Below are positions 16,770-24,397 of a stretch of 39,936 nucleotides of DNA, in pieces. A model generated the notes under the pieces. That model was not told the DNA's origin. It saw only the letters and a list, made by a program, of their open reading frames with translations, and did no database searches. Made by a program: the position numbers and the translations under genes. How positions within the stretch are numbered: position 1 is the first letter of the stretch; the number at the start of each line of letters is the position of its first letter. This stretch comes from an uncultured Clostridia bacterium. Its GTDB lineage: Bacteria; Bacillota; Clostridia; Christensenellales; Borkfalkiaceae. The stretch lies in the NCBI GenBank assembly GCA_944368925.1, contig CALVXG010000019.1, positions 1 to 39,936 on the forward strand, read 5' to 3'.

Positions 16770-17324
16770 ATGCTGTATCTTATCCGTCACGGAGAATCGG
16801 AATACAACCGCCGCGGACTTTTGTGCGGGCGGCACGATTCGCCGCTGACCGACAACGGAAGGGCCGCGGCGGTGCGCGCGGGAGAACAACTCAAAGACAT
16901 ACCCCTGGACGCGGCGTTTTGTTCGCCGCTTCGGCGGGCAAAGGAGACCTGCCGTCTGGTTTTATCCGCCCACGGCAGCCCCGTTCCCGAAATTACGGAA
17001 GACAGACGGATCATCGAGCGGAATTTCGGCTATTTCGAAGGAAAACCGCTGGACGGCACCCCCGACATCGACCGCCGCTGGGACGTGCACTTCGACGGTT
17101 CCGTCTACGGCATGGAAAGCCTGGAAAGCATGGTCGCGCGCGTACGCTCCTTTCTCCAAGACCTGAAAGAACGCTTTTCGGGGAAAAACGTGCTCGCCGT
17201 CTCTCACAACGGCACCATCCGCGCGTTCCGCCTGCTTTTGGAAAACTATCCGCCCCTCGGACAGCTGGACAGCATCGCACCCCTCGGCATCGGCAACGCG
17301 CAGATCCTGTGCCTGCCCTTCTGA
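16770..17324 (+). CDS. Histidine phosphatase (phosphoglycerate mutase-like)
   Basis: A 184-residue member of the histidine phosphatase superfamily, which transfers a phosphoryl group through a catalytic histidine. Visible are LIRHGESEYN (phospho-His7, Arg6), the second arginine region CSPLRRAKETC, IIERNFGYFEG and the second catalytic histidine in VSHNGTIRAF. It is shorter than glycolytic dPGM and closer in size to CobC/alpha-ribazole phosphatase or broad-specificity phosphatases; the substrate cannot be told and no cobalamin genes are nearby. AAGGAAG lies 6 nt before the ATG at 16770. GC hairpins at 16671-16707 and 16743-16757 precede it. The frame is open upstream to 16608, but that part has no start signal. 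Confidence 0.9.
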   Translation: MLYLIRHGESEYNRRGLLCGRHDSPLTDNGRAAAVRAGEQLKDIPLDAAFCSPLRRAKETCRLVLSAHGSPVPEITEDRRIIERNFGYFEGKPLDGTPDIDRRWDVHFDGSVYGMESLESMVARVRSFLQDLKERFSGKNVLAVSHNGTIRAFRLLLENYPPLGQLDSIAPLGIGNAQILCLPF

Positions 17325-17441
17325 ACGTCTCTTCGCCGCCTTGCGCGCTTGAAAAGTGCCGCAAGGCGTAAAAATTTCCCCTTTTGCGGTCAGCAAAACC
17401 TACCCCCGAAAAGAACGCCGCGTTCGGCGCAGAAAATTTAA

Positions 17442-17485
17442 ACGGCCCGACGGCGCAATTTCATTGCGCCGTCGGGCCGTTTTTG
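17442..17485 (+). terminator. Terminator after the histidine phosphatase gene
   Basis: Perfect 18-bp stem (17442-17459 with 17463-17480) followed by TTTTT. A second GC stem at 17512-17541 lies just past the stop of the converging DUF3267 gene. Confidence 0.85.
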
Positions 17486-17548
17486 CCTGTGTAAAACGTT
17501 TTTATATGCTGTCGCGCGGCGGGGCATTTTGCCCCGCCGCGCCTTGTT

Positions 17549-18229
17549 TTACAAAGATTCTTTCTTTTTAGTAAAAGCGAAAAAGCCGCATTTTTGCGGA
17601 TGGTCGAGCAGCCGCTCCGCCCTGTGCGAGAGCGCTTTGAAACAAACGAGGATATCCGCCCCCGCGCAAAAGACGTTGAAAACGCCCGCCGCGAGCAAGG
17701 CCCAATATCCCGTGCAAATGCCCGCCGCGCAAAGCCCTATCCCGAGCAACACGAACGGCGCCGCCGCACCCGCTGCGTATTTTCCGCGCTGCATCGGCAC
17801 TTCGCACGCGCAGTACGGGGTGAACACTTCTTTCATCACGCCGAAGCGTATTCCGTCAAACGAACGGTTGACGGCGCCCCAGGCAAGGGCGTGGAGCCCT
17901 TCATGGACGGGAATCGATGCGAGTGCCAGTCCCGCCAGCAAAAACAGATCACCGAACAGGAAGGGAAAAATGCCGCGCACGGACGGGGCAAACAGCACAA
18001 ACAGCGCGATCGCCGCCGCGGCAAAGGGCAGGGCCGCCAAAAGGCCGTATACGTTTGCGGCCACAATGCCGAACGTCGCGTCTTTCGCCTCGTACCCTTT
18101 CGCTCTCAATTCCTCCACGCTTTGGGAAAACCTGCGCAAACGCTCCGTTTCCTCCGCTTGCAGACGCTTTGCCCGTTCTTCCGCCTTTTGTTCTTTTACC
18201 GCCGCGCGCGGCATGCGTGTCCTCTTCAT
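17549..18229 (-). CDS. DUF3267-like zincin membrane protein
   Basis: A 226-residue membrane protein resembling the DUF3267/putative M50-like family. A charged coiled N-terminus (1-45) precedes several hydrophobic segments. The zinc motif HExxH is intact as HEGLH (109-113) within a membrane segment, and a candidate third ligand, Asp192, sits in CAGADILVC. These features fit an intramembrane metalloprotease-like fold, though activity is unproven for the family. The ATG at 18229 overlaps the cysK stop (ATGA), which indicates translational coupling; Met6 at 18214 has the better ribosome binding site (AAGAGG) and may be the true start. Why it is tied to cysK is unknown. Confidence 0.82.
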   Translation of the reverse strand: MKRTRMPRAAVKEQKAEERAKRLQAEETERLRRFSQSVEELRAKGYEAKDATFGIVAANVYGLLAALPFAAAAIALFVLFAPSVRGIFPFLFGDLFLLAGLALASIPVHEGLHALAWGAVNRSFDGIRFGVMKEVFTPYCACEVPMQRGKYAAGAAAPFVLLGIGLCAAGICTGYWALLAAGVFNVFCAGADILVCFKALSHRAERLLDHPQKCGFFAFTKKKESL

Positions 18230-19158
18230 TCTTCAGGGAAAAATCCGGGCGTGGACAAATATCTGGCACCCGTATCGGGTATGATCACCGCGATCCGCTT
18301 GCCTGCATTCTGCGGCCGCTGCGCCACGCGTACCGCCGCCCAGGCCGCCGCCCCCGCCGAAATGCCCGTAAATACGCCGTCGCTCACCGCCAAAGTCCGC
18401 CCGATCTCGTACGCATCCTCTTCCGCAACGGGAATCACTTCGTCGATCAGCGTCGTGTCCAAAATCTGCGGCACAAATCCCGCACCGATCCCCTGTAACC
18501 CGTGCGCGCCCGCTTTGCCGCCCGAAAGCACCGCCGAGCCGCGCGGCTCCACCGCCACCGCATACAGGTTCGGATTCCTCTCCTTTAAATACTTCACCGT
18601 CCCCGCAAACGTTCCGCCCGTTCCGATTCCCGCCACAAAAACGTCTATCTTCCCTTCACAATCCTTCCAAAGCTCCGGCCCCGTCGTAAGATAGTGCGCC
18701 CGCGGATTCGCTTCGTTCACAAACTGCCCGCAGATCACGCTGTCTTTTTGTTCCGCGTGCAGCTGCTCCGCCTTCTCGATCGCCCCGCGCATGCCCTTGC
18801 TCCCTTCCGTCAGCACGATCTTCGCCCCGAACGCCGCCAGAAGTTTGCGCCGCTCCACACTCATCGTCTCCGGCATCGTCAGCACAAGTTTGTACCCGCG
18901 CACCGCACACACCGCCGCAAGCCCGATCCCCGTGTTCCCGCTCGTCGGCTCGATCAAAAGCGTGTCCTTCGTCACCTTCCCTCTCTTTTCCAGATCTTCT
19001 ATGATCGCAAGCGCCGCCCGATCTTTCACGCTCCCCGTCGGATTGAAATACTCCAGCTTTCCCAAAAGCTCCGCCTTCAACCCGAGTTCGCGCTCCAGTC
19101 CGCCCAGCCGCAAAAGCGGCGTCCCGCCGATCAACTCCGTAATGCTCTTATAAATCAT
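18226..19158 (-). CDS. cysK: Cysteine synthase A
   Basis: A 310-residue PLP enzyme forming cysteine from O-acetylserine and sulfide. The PLP lysine is Lys45 in TGSVKDR; the substrate loop TSGNTG lies at 72-77, and the PLP phosphate loop GTGGTF is in the middle. Length and motifs match O-acetylserine sulfhydrylase. The start at 19158 follows GGGAGAA, with a TTTACA-TATAAT promoter about 45 nt upstream; the leader is too short for a riboswitch or T-box. Its stop overlaps the start of the DUF3267 gene. The partner cysE is about 3.4 kb downstream on the same strand but in another transcription unit. Confidence 0.96.
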   Translation of the reverse strand: MIYKSITELIGGTPLLRLGGLERELGLKAELLGKLEYFNPTGSVKDRAALAIIEDLEKRGKVTKDTLLIEPTSGNTGIGLAAVCAVRGYKLVLTMPETMSVERRKLLAAFGAKIVLTEGSKGMRGAIEKAEQLHAEQKDSVICGQFVNEANPRAHYLTTGPELWKDCEGKIDVFVAGIGTGGTFAGTVKYLKERNPNLYAVAVEPRGSAVLSGGKAGAHGLQGIGAGFVPQILDTTLIDEVIPVAEEDAYEIGRTLAVSDGVFTGISAGAAAWAAVRVAQRPQNAGKRIAVIIPDTGARYLSTPGFFPEE

Positions 19159-19199
19159 ACGTTCTCCCGCACCGCTCTCCCACGCGGCTTTTTTTTATT

Positions 19200-19228
19200 A
19201 TTATATCCTATTTTTCCCCTTTTGTAAA
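19200..19228 (-). promoter_or_regulatory. cysK promoter
   Basis: Minus strand: TTTACA (19223-19228), 17 nt, TATAAT (19200-19205). Confidence 0.75.
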
Positions 19229-19797
19229 CCGCCCGCACCAAATATTCCCGCCTACACTCTCTGCCGTGCGAAATAGGTTGACTATGCTTTTTATATAGCA
19301 GCTATCGAACACGGCCGCGCGGAACGGACGGGTCAATATCTTTTCATCGGTGATGATTCTCCCGTATTCGACTTTTTCTGCGCCGTTTTACGTGAAACAT
19401 GCGCCCCCTGCTTTTTCTTTGCGCCCCCTAAAATTGACCTCTCAAATTTTCTTAAAAGAGACCTTTTCGGGCTTCTTTCTCGCCGCGTGCGGCGAGAAAG
19501 AAGCCCGTGACACATGGGCGAAAAAGCGGCCGTCTCGCGGAAGCGGGAGCGAAGCGGATGCGAAGCGGGAGCGGAAAAAGACGGCGGCAGACGAAGATTC
19601 CCGCGCGGCTTTGCCCAAAGCAAAGCCGCGCGGGAATCTTACAAAATATTGAACAAAGAAAAAGGCTTATGCGTTTTCCGCGATGCGTTCCCCGTCCGAA
19701 CGGTGCCGCTTTGTGCGGCGGACTTTTCCTTGCAGGCACGCCCTATACGGACGGCTCCCTGAAAGCGCGCCCGATACGGATAAAACCGAAAGCGGCG
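19229..19797. other. Intergenic with long hairpins and a degenerate repeat
   Basis: No convincing gene. It contains an 18-bp stem (about 19468-19503), a degenerate GCGGAAGCGGGAGCGAA-type repeat (19538-19577) related in style to the arrays at 1-103 and 11868-12061, and a 19-bp perfect stem (about 19597-19640). Several open frames on both strands run through these hairpins. Confidence 0.55.
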
Positions 19798-20697
19798 TCA
19801 GATCTTTCTCCTGCATTTGGCGGCGATAAGGTTTGCCGCAGCAAAGAGCAGAACCGTTGCTCCGAGCACGATCGCCATGACCCATGCAGGCATATCCGTA
19901 CCGAAAAAGTTTAGTTTCAAAGCGTACTGGTCGGCAAGACCTTCCGCAAAGGCGGGGGAAATGTTCTGCGCGATGTTGTCCAGGGCACCGTTCATGAAAA
20001 AGTTGCGGAAAATGCCCGCCGAATAGCTCCCCGGCACAAACAAGGTAACGTACTGCACACCTGTCGGGAATACTGAAAGGGGCATATACGCGCCGATCAG
20101 AAACCCGATCACCGTGCCGAGAATGACGTTCAGCCCCGTAAACGCGCCTTCCGTACGCAAAAATCCGACAACAAATACGAGTAACGTGGAGGAAGAAAGC
20201 ACGGACAATACCAGAGTCCCGAGCAACACGAGAACATCGGTCACACTTAAAAACCAGCTCCCCGTCGCAGCAAGCCATACAAGACAAATCACCAGTACGG
20301 CAAATCCGATAATCAGCCCCGCCGCGACGACCGAAAAGAAATAGGCGGCCGGAGGCATCCACCCGGGAACGGGCGACGCCGCCAGATCTGCGCGGATCCC
20401 GCGGTTTCTGTCCTGCACCATCACGCCGCAGGCGCACAGCGGCACCGTAATGCACGCACTCGCCATCACGCCCGACAACATCCAGCAATCCGCAAACGAG
20501 CGGATCTCTTTTTCTCCGCCCGATACCCCCATCTCCTGCAGTGCCGACAATAACCCGTCTGTCTGTATCCTGCCCAAAAACAAAATGTACAGTCCCAACA
20601 CAATCAACGGCGCCAGCAACGCAAAGAATATATTCGCCTTGTCCTTTAAAAATATTTTCAGATTCCGCATCGTCTGACTGTAAATCATATGCAACAT
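19798..20697 (-). CDS. ABC-2 type transporter permease
   Basis: A 299-residue integral membrane protein of the ABC-2 exporter type: a first helix after the short cytoplasmic start (IFFALLAPLIVLGLYILFLG), an extracellular loop, then a block of five hydrophobic segments from about residue 70, ending in IVLGATVLLFAAANLIAAKCRRKI. Such permeases pair with one ATPase subunit and export drugs, lipids or polysaccharides. The start ATG at 20697 shares one base with the stop of the ATPase gene, so the two are coupled. Substrate unknown; the accompanying ATPase suggests a DrrAB-like or daunorubicin-type exporter, which often serves self-protection or antimicrobial resistance. Confidence 0.92.
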   Translation of the reverse strand: MLHMIYSQTMRNLKIFLKDKANIFFALLAPLIVLGLYILFLGRIQTDGLLSALQEMGVSGGEKEIRSFADCWMLSGVMASACITVPLCACGVMVQDRNRGIRADLAASPVPGWMPPAAYFFSVVAAGLIIGFAVLVICLVWLAATGSWFLSVTDVLVLLGTLVLSVLSSSTLLVFVVGFLRTEGAFTGLNVILGTVIGFLIGAYMPLSVFPTGVQYVTLFVPGSYSAGIFRNFFMNGALDNIAQNISPAFAEGLADQYALKLNFFGTDMPAWVMAIVLGATVLLFAAANLIAAKCRRKI

Positions 20698-21620
20698 CAG
20701 TACGTACCCCCTTCCGCGCGCTTGCCCGTTACAGCCAAAAACACGTCATCCATATTCCCCTTGACAAATTCAAAATCTTCGCAAACATCTCCGTTCTTTT
20801 CCAGAAACCGCTTCGCTTCCCGCGCGTCCGCACACGTCACCCGCACACCGTTTTTAATCGGTTCCGCCTGCTCGCCGCGCTTTCGCAATTTCTCCGCCAT
20901 CGCCGTACCATCCCCATACAAGTACAGCGTGTTCTGCGAAAACCTGTTTTTCAGCCCCACCGGCGTGTCCTCCGCCGCAATCTTCCCGTCGTCCAGGATC
21001 ACTACCCGATCGGATGCGTCCGCTTCTTCCATGTAATGCGTCGTCAGAAATACCGTCATGCCTTCCTCTTTCTGCAACTTCTGCACGATCTCCCATACCG
21101 TCTTGCGCGTCTGCGGATCAAGCCCCGTCGTCGGCTCGTCCAATACAAGCAGTTCCGGTCTGTTCAATAGCCCGCGCGCTATGTCCGCCCGCCGCCGCTG
21201 CCCGCCCGATAACTTCCCGTACGGACGGTCAAGCAGTTCGTCCAAAAATAAAAGTTTGCTCAATTCACTCAGCCGCTCTTTCCACGCCGCCTTGCGCATC
21301 CCGTAATAACTCGCACGCACCGTCAGATTCTCCCGTACCGTCAAAAGATCGTCCAAAACGCTGCCCTGAAACACGACCCCCACGCGCGGCTTGATCTTCT
21401 CCGACTCCGCGTCCAGATCGTACCCGCAAATGAGTACCTTGCCCGCATCCTTTTTTAAAATCGAACACAAAATATTGATCGTCGTGCTCTTCCCCGCCCC
21501 GTTTACCCCGAGAAAGGAAAACAACGTCCCGCGCTCCACGTCGAACGTGATCCCGCGCACCGCCTGCACCGATCCGTAACTCTTCTGTAACCCTTCTACC
21601 TGAATGATCTTTTCCTGCAT
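20697..21620 (-). CDS. ABC transporter ATP-binding protein (DrrA-like)
   Basis: A 307-residue ATPase. Walker A GVNGAGKST (38-46), signature LSGGQRRR (137-144), Walker B with catalytic Glu LLVLDEPTTGLD (157-168) and switch His in LTTHYMEEA. A C-terminal extension of about 80 residues follows the nucleotide domain, as in DrrA/NodI-type subunits. It forms an operon with the ABC-2 permease downstream (1-nt overlap). The ATG at 21620 has GAGAGG directly before it; the frame open to 21782 crosses the promoter and is rejected. Confidence 0.93.
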   Translation of the reverse strand: MQEKIIQVEGLQKSYGSVQAVRGITFDVERGTLFSFLGVNGAGKSTTINILCSILKKDAGKVLICGYDLDAESEKIKPRVGVVFQGSVLDDLLTVRENLTVRASYYGMRKAAWKERLSELSKLLFLDELLDRPYGKLSGGQRRRADIARGLLNRPELLVLDEPTTGLDPQTRKTVWEIVQKLQKEEGMTVFLTTHYMEEADASDRVVILDDGKIAAEDTPVGLKNRFSQNTLYLYGDGTAMAEKLRKRGEQAEPIKNGVRVTCADAREAKRFLEKNGDVCEDFEFVKGNMDDVFLAVTGKRAEGGTY

Positions 21621-21653
21621 ACCTCTCCCCGCTTTTTCCGCTTTGTACGCTCT

Positions 21654-21682
21654 ATTATACATAAATTCCCCCGTCTTGGCAA
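21654..21682 (-). promoter_or_regulatory. Promoter of the ABC-2 export operon
   Basis: Minus strand: TTGCCA (21677-21682), 17 nt, TATAAT (21654-21659). Confidence 0.75.
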
Positions 21683-21714
21683 CAAAAAACGCCGATCTTT
21701 CTCCCTCGCTCCTG

Positions 21715-21865
21715 CCGCGGCCCCGCACAAACGTGCGGGGCCGCGAAAAATTCTGCAAAAAGTCCTGAAACAGGCCGCGCATTTTCTGCGCGGCCTGCGG
21801 CGAAATTTCGCATTTCGAAAGTTAAAGCGGCCGTCGGCAATTTTGCCGACGGCCGCTTTTTATTC
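21715..21865. terminator. Three consecutive hairpins, last one a terminator
   Basis: Stems at 21715-21747 (13 bp), 21771-21800 (about 9 bp) and 21824-21861 (17 bp, flanked by A and T runs). The last sits 10 nt past the stop of the Ig-like lipoprotein gene and probably ends it. Confidence 0.7.
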
Positions 21866-21870
21866 AGATT

Positions 21871-22845
21871 TTAGTCCGCAAGATATTTTACGGTAGGAAC
21901 ACCGAATACTACCGTGTATTCCTCGCCGTAACTGTACGACTGCAGGATCACTTCCGCAGGCTTGCTCGCCGTAACCGTCGCGCCCTGCGCGTCTTTGAGT
22001 TCGTACGACGCGATCACCTGCCCGTCGACCGATACGCTGATCGTCCCGTTCGCAAACGCGATCGTAAGCGCGTGCGTGCCTTCCGTCGGCGCCAGGTTCT
22101 CCGCATTGTTGAATCGCCCTACTACCTGACCCTGCTCGTTCGCATAAGCAGAATCCCACCACTGCCAGTTCTGCACCAACGCTGCATTCTCGTCCGCCTT
22201 GATGTCACAGAAATACTGCGCAATCGCCCAGTCCAGCGTCGTTCCCTGCGCATCCTGCACGTTCAGCCAGATCGACGTGCGCACTCCGTCGCGCGCCATT
22301 ACTTCTCCCGTCAGCTCGAACGTCGTCTCCACTTTCCATTCCGATACAGCTCCCATATCTACAGCCGCTTTCCTGCCCTGCCAACTGTACCAGTTGTTGC
22401 TCGGAGATTCGCTCGTCGTCAGCGTGATCTTCCCGCCTTCTTCCTTCCATTCCTTCGGCTCCGTTCGGTCGGATACCCACTCGCCCAGCGTCGCCGCCGT
22501 GTATCCCACTACCGTCACTTCACACGTCGCACTCTTGTCCCCGGCTTTCGCCGTGATCGTCGCTACCCCTTCCGAGATCGCCTTCACTTTGCCGCTCTCT
22601 ACCGTCGCAACCGTCTCCGCCGACGTGCTCCACGTCACCGTCTTGTCCGTCGCATTCGCGGGCGATACCGTCGCCGTAAGCTCCAGCTCCTCCCCTACTT
22701 CCAGCTCCGCTTTGTTCTTGTTCAGCGTCACCACCGCAACGGCTACATCCTCCGTCTTGCCTTCCTCTTCTTCGTTGCAGGCCACCATCGCCACACACCC
22801 GAATACCATCACGAGCGCAAGCAGCACTCCCAATAATTTCTTCAT
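21871..22845 (-). CDS. Lipoprotein with bacterial Ig-like (BIG2) domain
   Basis: A 324-residue lipoprotein. Signal peptide MKKLLGVLLALVMVFG with lipobox ending in Cys23, then an acidic linker. Residues about 38-115 form a BIG2-type Ig domain: LNKNKAELEVGEELELTATV, TVTWSTSAETVATVESGKV, GVATITAKAGDKSATCEVTV. The remainder (120-324) looks like a lectin/LamG-type jelly roll, with WQGRKAAVDMG, VETTFELTGEVM, TIAFANGTISVSVDGQVIASYEL. Likely a surface carbohydrate-binding protein; ligand unknown. AAGGAGG precedes the ATG ideally. Its promoter is close to consensus. It is transcribed alone. Confidence 0.9.
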   Translation of the reverse strand: MKKLLGVLLALVMVFGCVAMVACNEEEEGKTEDVAVAVVTLNKNKAELEVGEELELTATVSPANATDKTVTWSTSAETVATVESGKVKAISEGVATITAKAGDKSATCEVTVVGYTAATLGEWVSDRTEPKEWKEEGGKITLTTSESPSNNWYSWQGRKAAVDMGAVSEWKVETTFELTGEVMARDGVRTSIWLNVQDAQGTTLDWAIAQYFCDIKADENAALVQNWQWWDSAYANEQGQVVGRFNNAENLAPTEGTHALTIAFANGTISVSVDGQVIASYELKDAQGATVTASKPAEVILQSYSYGEEYTVVFGVPTVKYLAD

Positions 22846-22872
22846 AGCTACCTCCTTATTTTTTGCAGTCAA

Positions 22873-22901
22873 AGTATATTCAGATTCTTTAGTTTTGTCA
22901 A
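22873..22901 (-). promoter_or_regulatory. Promoter of the Ig-like lipoprotein gene
   Basis: Minus strand: perfect TTGACA (22896-22901), 17 nt, TATACT (22873-22878). Confidence 0.8.
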
Positions 22902-23304
22902 GTTCTGTATCTTTCGCGCGCACGCACGTGTATTCTGTTTGCTTGTTTCATACTTTTTAAAAATATAAACATTTTTATTACGTTTCTGTATTATTTTTTT
23001 ATAGCGTTATGCATTTTTTCTGCAAAAGTTGCTCCTCTTGCCCTTTCACGCACACTTTTTTCGCTTATCTTTTCCTCTTTTCTCGTTTTTTCTTCCTGCT
23101 TTTACAAAATTTTGCATACTTTTACCGAAAAACAACACAACGTGTCTTTTTTTCGAACCTTGTGCAGACAATCTTTGCGCCGCACACACGCATTTCTCCG
23201 CTTCCCGCAAAGCAGTACCGCAAAAGCATGCCCGTCGCACGCACTTTCCTGCTTTTCACTCAGGGCTGGATTTTGTTCGCTTTTTTTCGTTCGCTTTCAA
23301 AACA

Positions 23305-23341
23305 AAAACCAGCGGAAGGTTTTTATCCTTCCGCTGGTTTT
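23305..23341. terminator. Strong bidirectional hairpin terminator
   Basis: Perfect 15-bp stem (23305-23319 with 23327-23341), flanked by A and T runs on both sides. On the minus strand it is the best end point for a transcript starting at 24128. Confidence 0.75.
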
Positions 23342-23397
23342 TTGAATGCGATGGCTTTGTTTTTATGCGCCGCCAATGTGGGGCACTTTTTAAAGCC

Positions 23398-23430
23398 AAA
23401 AGGGGAACGCTTAAAACGCGTTCCCCTTTT
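23398..23430. terminator. Hairpin, terminator-like
   Basis: Perfect 13-bp stem (23398-23410 with 23418-23430) with A/T-rich ends in both orientations. Confidence 0.6.
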
Positions 23431-23471
23431 GAACCGTACGGCAGATTTGCCTCCGCCTGCGGTGAAACCAA

Positions 23472-23502
23472 GGCGGCGCTCCGACCCGAGCGCCGCCCCT
23501 TT
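23472..23502 (+). terminator. Hairpin, terminator-like on plus strand
   Basis: Perfect 10-bp stem (23472-23481 with 23488-23497) followed by CCTTTTT on the plus strand. Confidence 0.55.
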
Positions 23503-24127
23503 TTCTTCGTGATTTTTACCGTTTACCATCGGGTATTCCGAAAAGTTATCCGACAACAAACCTACTTGCTCTTTTTAACCCCTTTGTGACATCTTGTCGG
23601 TTAAATCCAGGTTTCATCGGAAATTTTGCTTTCCCTTTACCGATCCGTCATTTTCTCCCCTTAATCAACTCGAATCCGCTTTTTCGGGCTTTTTTTCATG
23701 ATTTTTGCGCTTTATTCGATAGATATTACGCAAATCTGCCCTGAACGCCACGGCAAAGCCTTCCCGGCTTTCGGAGTTCTTTTCGTAAAAACCACTTCGC
23801 AAACAACCTTCGCTTCCCCTTCCGGTTCCACCCGAACATCATCCGCCTCCCTTCCTTACGGATCTTCGGCGTCTGCAGAACGATCATGCCCGTATGTGCA
23901 CGGCGGTTCTTTTCCGCTCCTGTCCGTATTCCCTTCCGATTCATCTCCGCCTTCGTTCCGCTCTTTCCTGACCAGTTCTCTCTCTTTCAAAAGAAAACCC
24001 TGCGCAGTTTTGTCCGAAAAAATTGTCCCGAATGCGTTTTTGTCCCTTCCGTTCCTGCGAACCTGAACTTCTCTTCCCCGTCTTGCCACCCCCTTATCCG
24101 ATGGCTTCGGTCGTTTTTGTAAATTTA

Positions 24128-24155
24128 TTATAACACAGTTTTTTTATTTGTCAAT
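24128..24155 (-). promoter_or_regulatory. Orphan near-consensus promoter
   Basis: Minus strand: TTGACA (about 24150-24155), 16 nt, TATAAT (about 24128-24133), in a very AT-rich context. No convincing gene lies downstream for over 1.2 kb. Confidence 0.7.
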
Positions 24156-24276
24156 ACCTTTTTTGAAAATTTTTTAAAATATTTGTTTTTAAATATCATT
24201 TACAACGTTTATAAATAACAAATTTTATGGAGTATTTTGCACAACTGCATTTTGAGCCGTTATTTTTTGATCGGCA

Positions 24277-24379
24277 AAGCCGTATGCCGCCGTCTGCAAA
24301 TGACTTTGCAGACGGCGGCATACGGCTTGTAAACCCTAAAAGCAAGGCCGTCCGCGAAAAGATTTTTCGCGGACGGCCT
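24277..24379 (-). terminator. Two long perfect hairpins after the ABC exporter operon
   Basis: A 16-bp stem with a 3-nt loop (24345-24360 with 24364-24379) lies 20 nt past the exporter stop, and a 24-bp perfect stem with a 4-nt loop (24277-24300 with 24305-24328) follows. The first is the probable terminator, followed by TGCTTTT on the minus strand; the second is unusually long. Confidence 0.7.
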
Positions 24380-24397
24380 CGCTATATATTATGTTTT

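Larger units (their letters stand above)
22930..24397 (-). other. Long stretch without a convincing gene; possible non-coding transcript
   Basis: About 1.5 kb between the Ig-like lipoprotein promoter and the ABC exporter terminators. The plus strand is strikingly pyrimidine-rich. A near-consensus minus-strand promoter lies at 24128-24155 and three terminator-like hairpins at 23305-23497, bracketing about 800 bases. Within it, short minus-strand frames (24089-23856, starting GTG, 77 residues; 23944-23726, 72 residues, very basic) overlap each other and lack good start signals. It may be a structured RNA or a decayed gene. Confidence 0.5.

Noticed and set aside
23009-23589. Overlapping plus-strand ORFs (167 and 186 residues)
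   Set aside because: Phe-rich translations of a pyrimidine-rich strand, running through three hairpins, without start signals.
23640-23700. tRNA-like TCGAATCC phrase
   Set aside because: No cloverleaf can be built around it and no acceptor stem or CCA is present.
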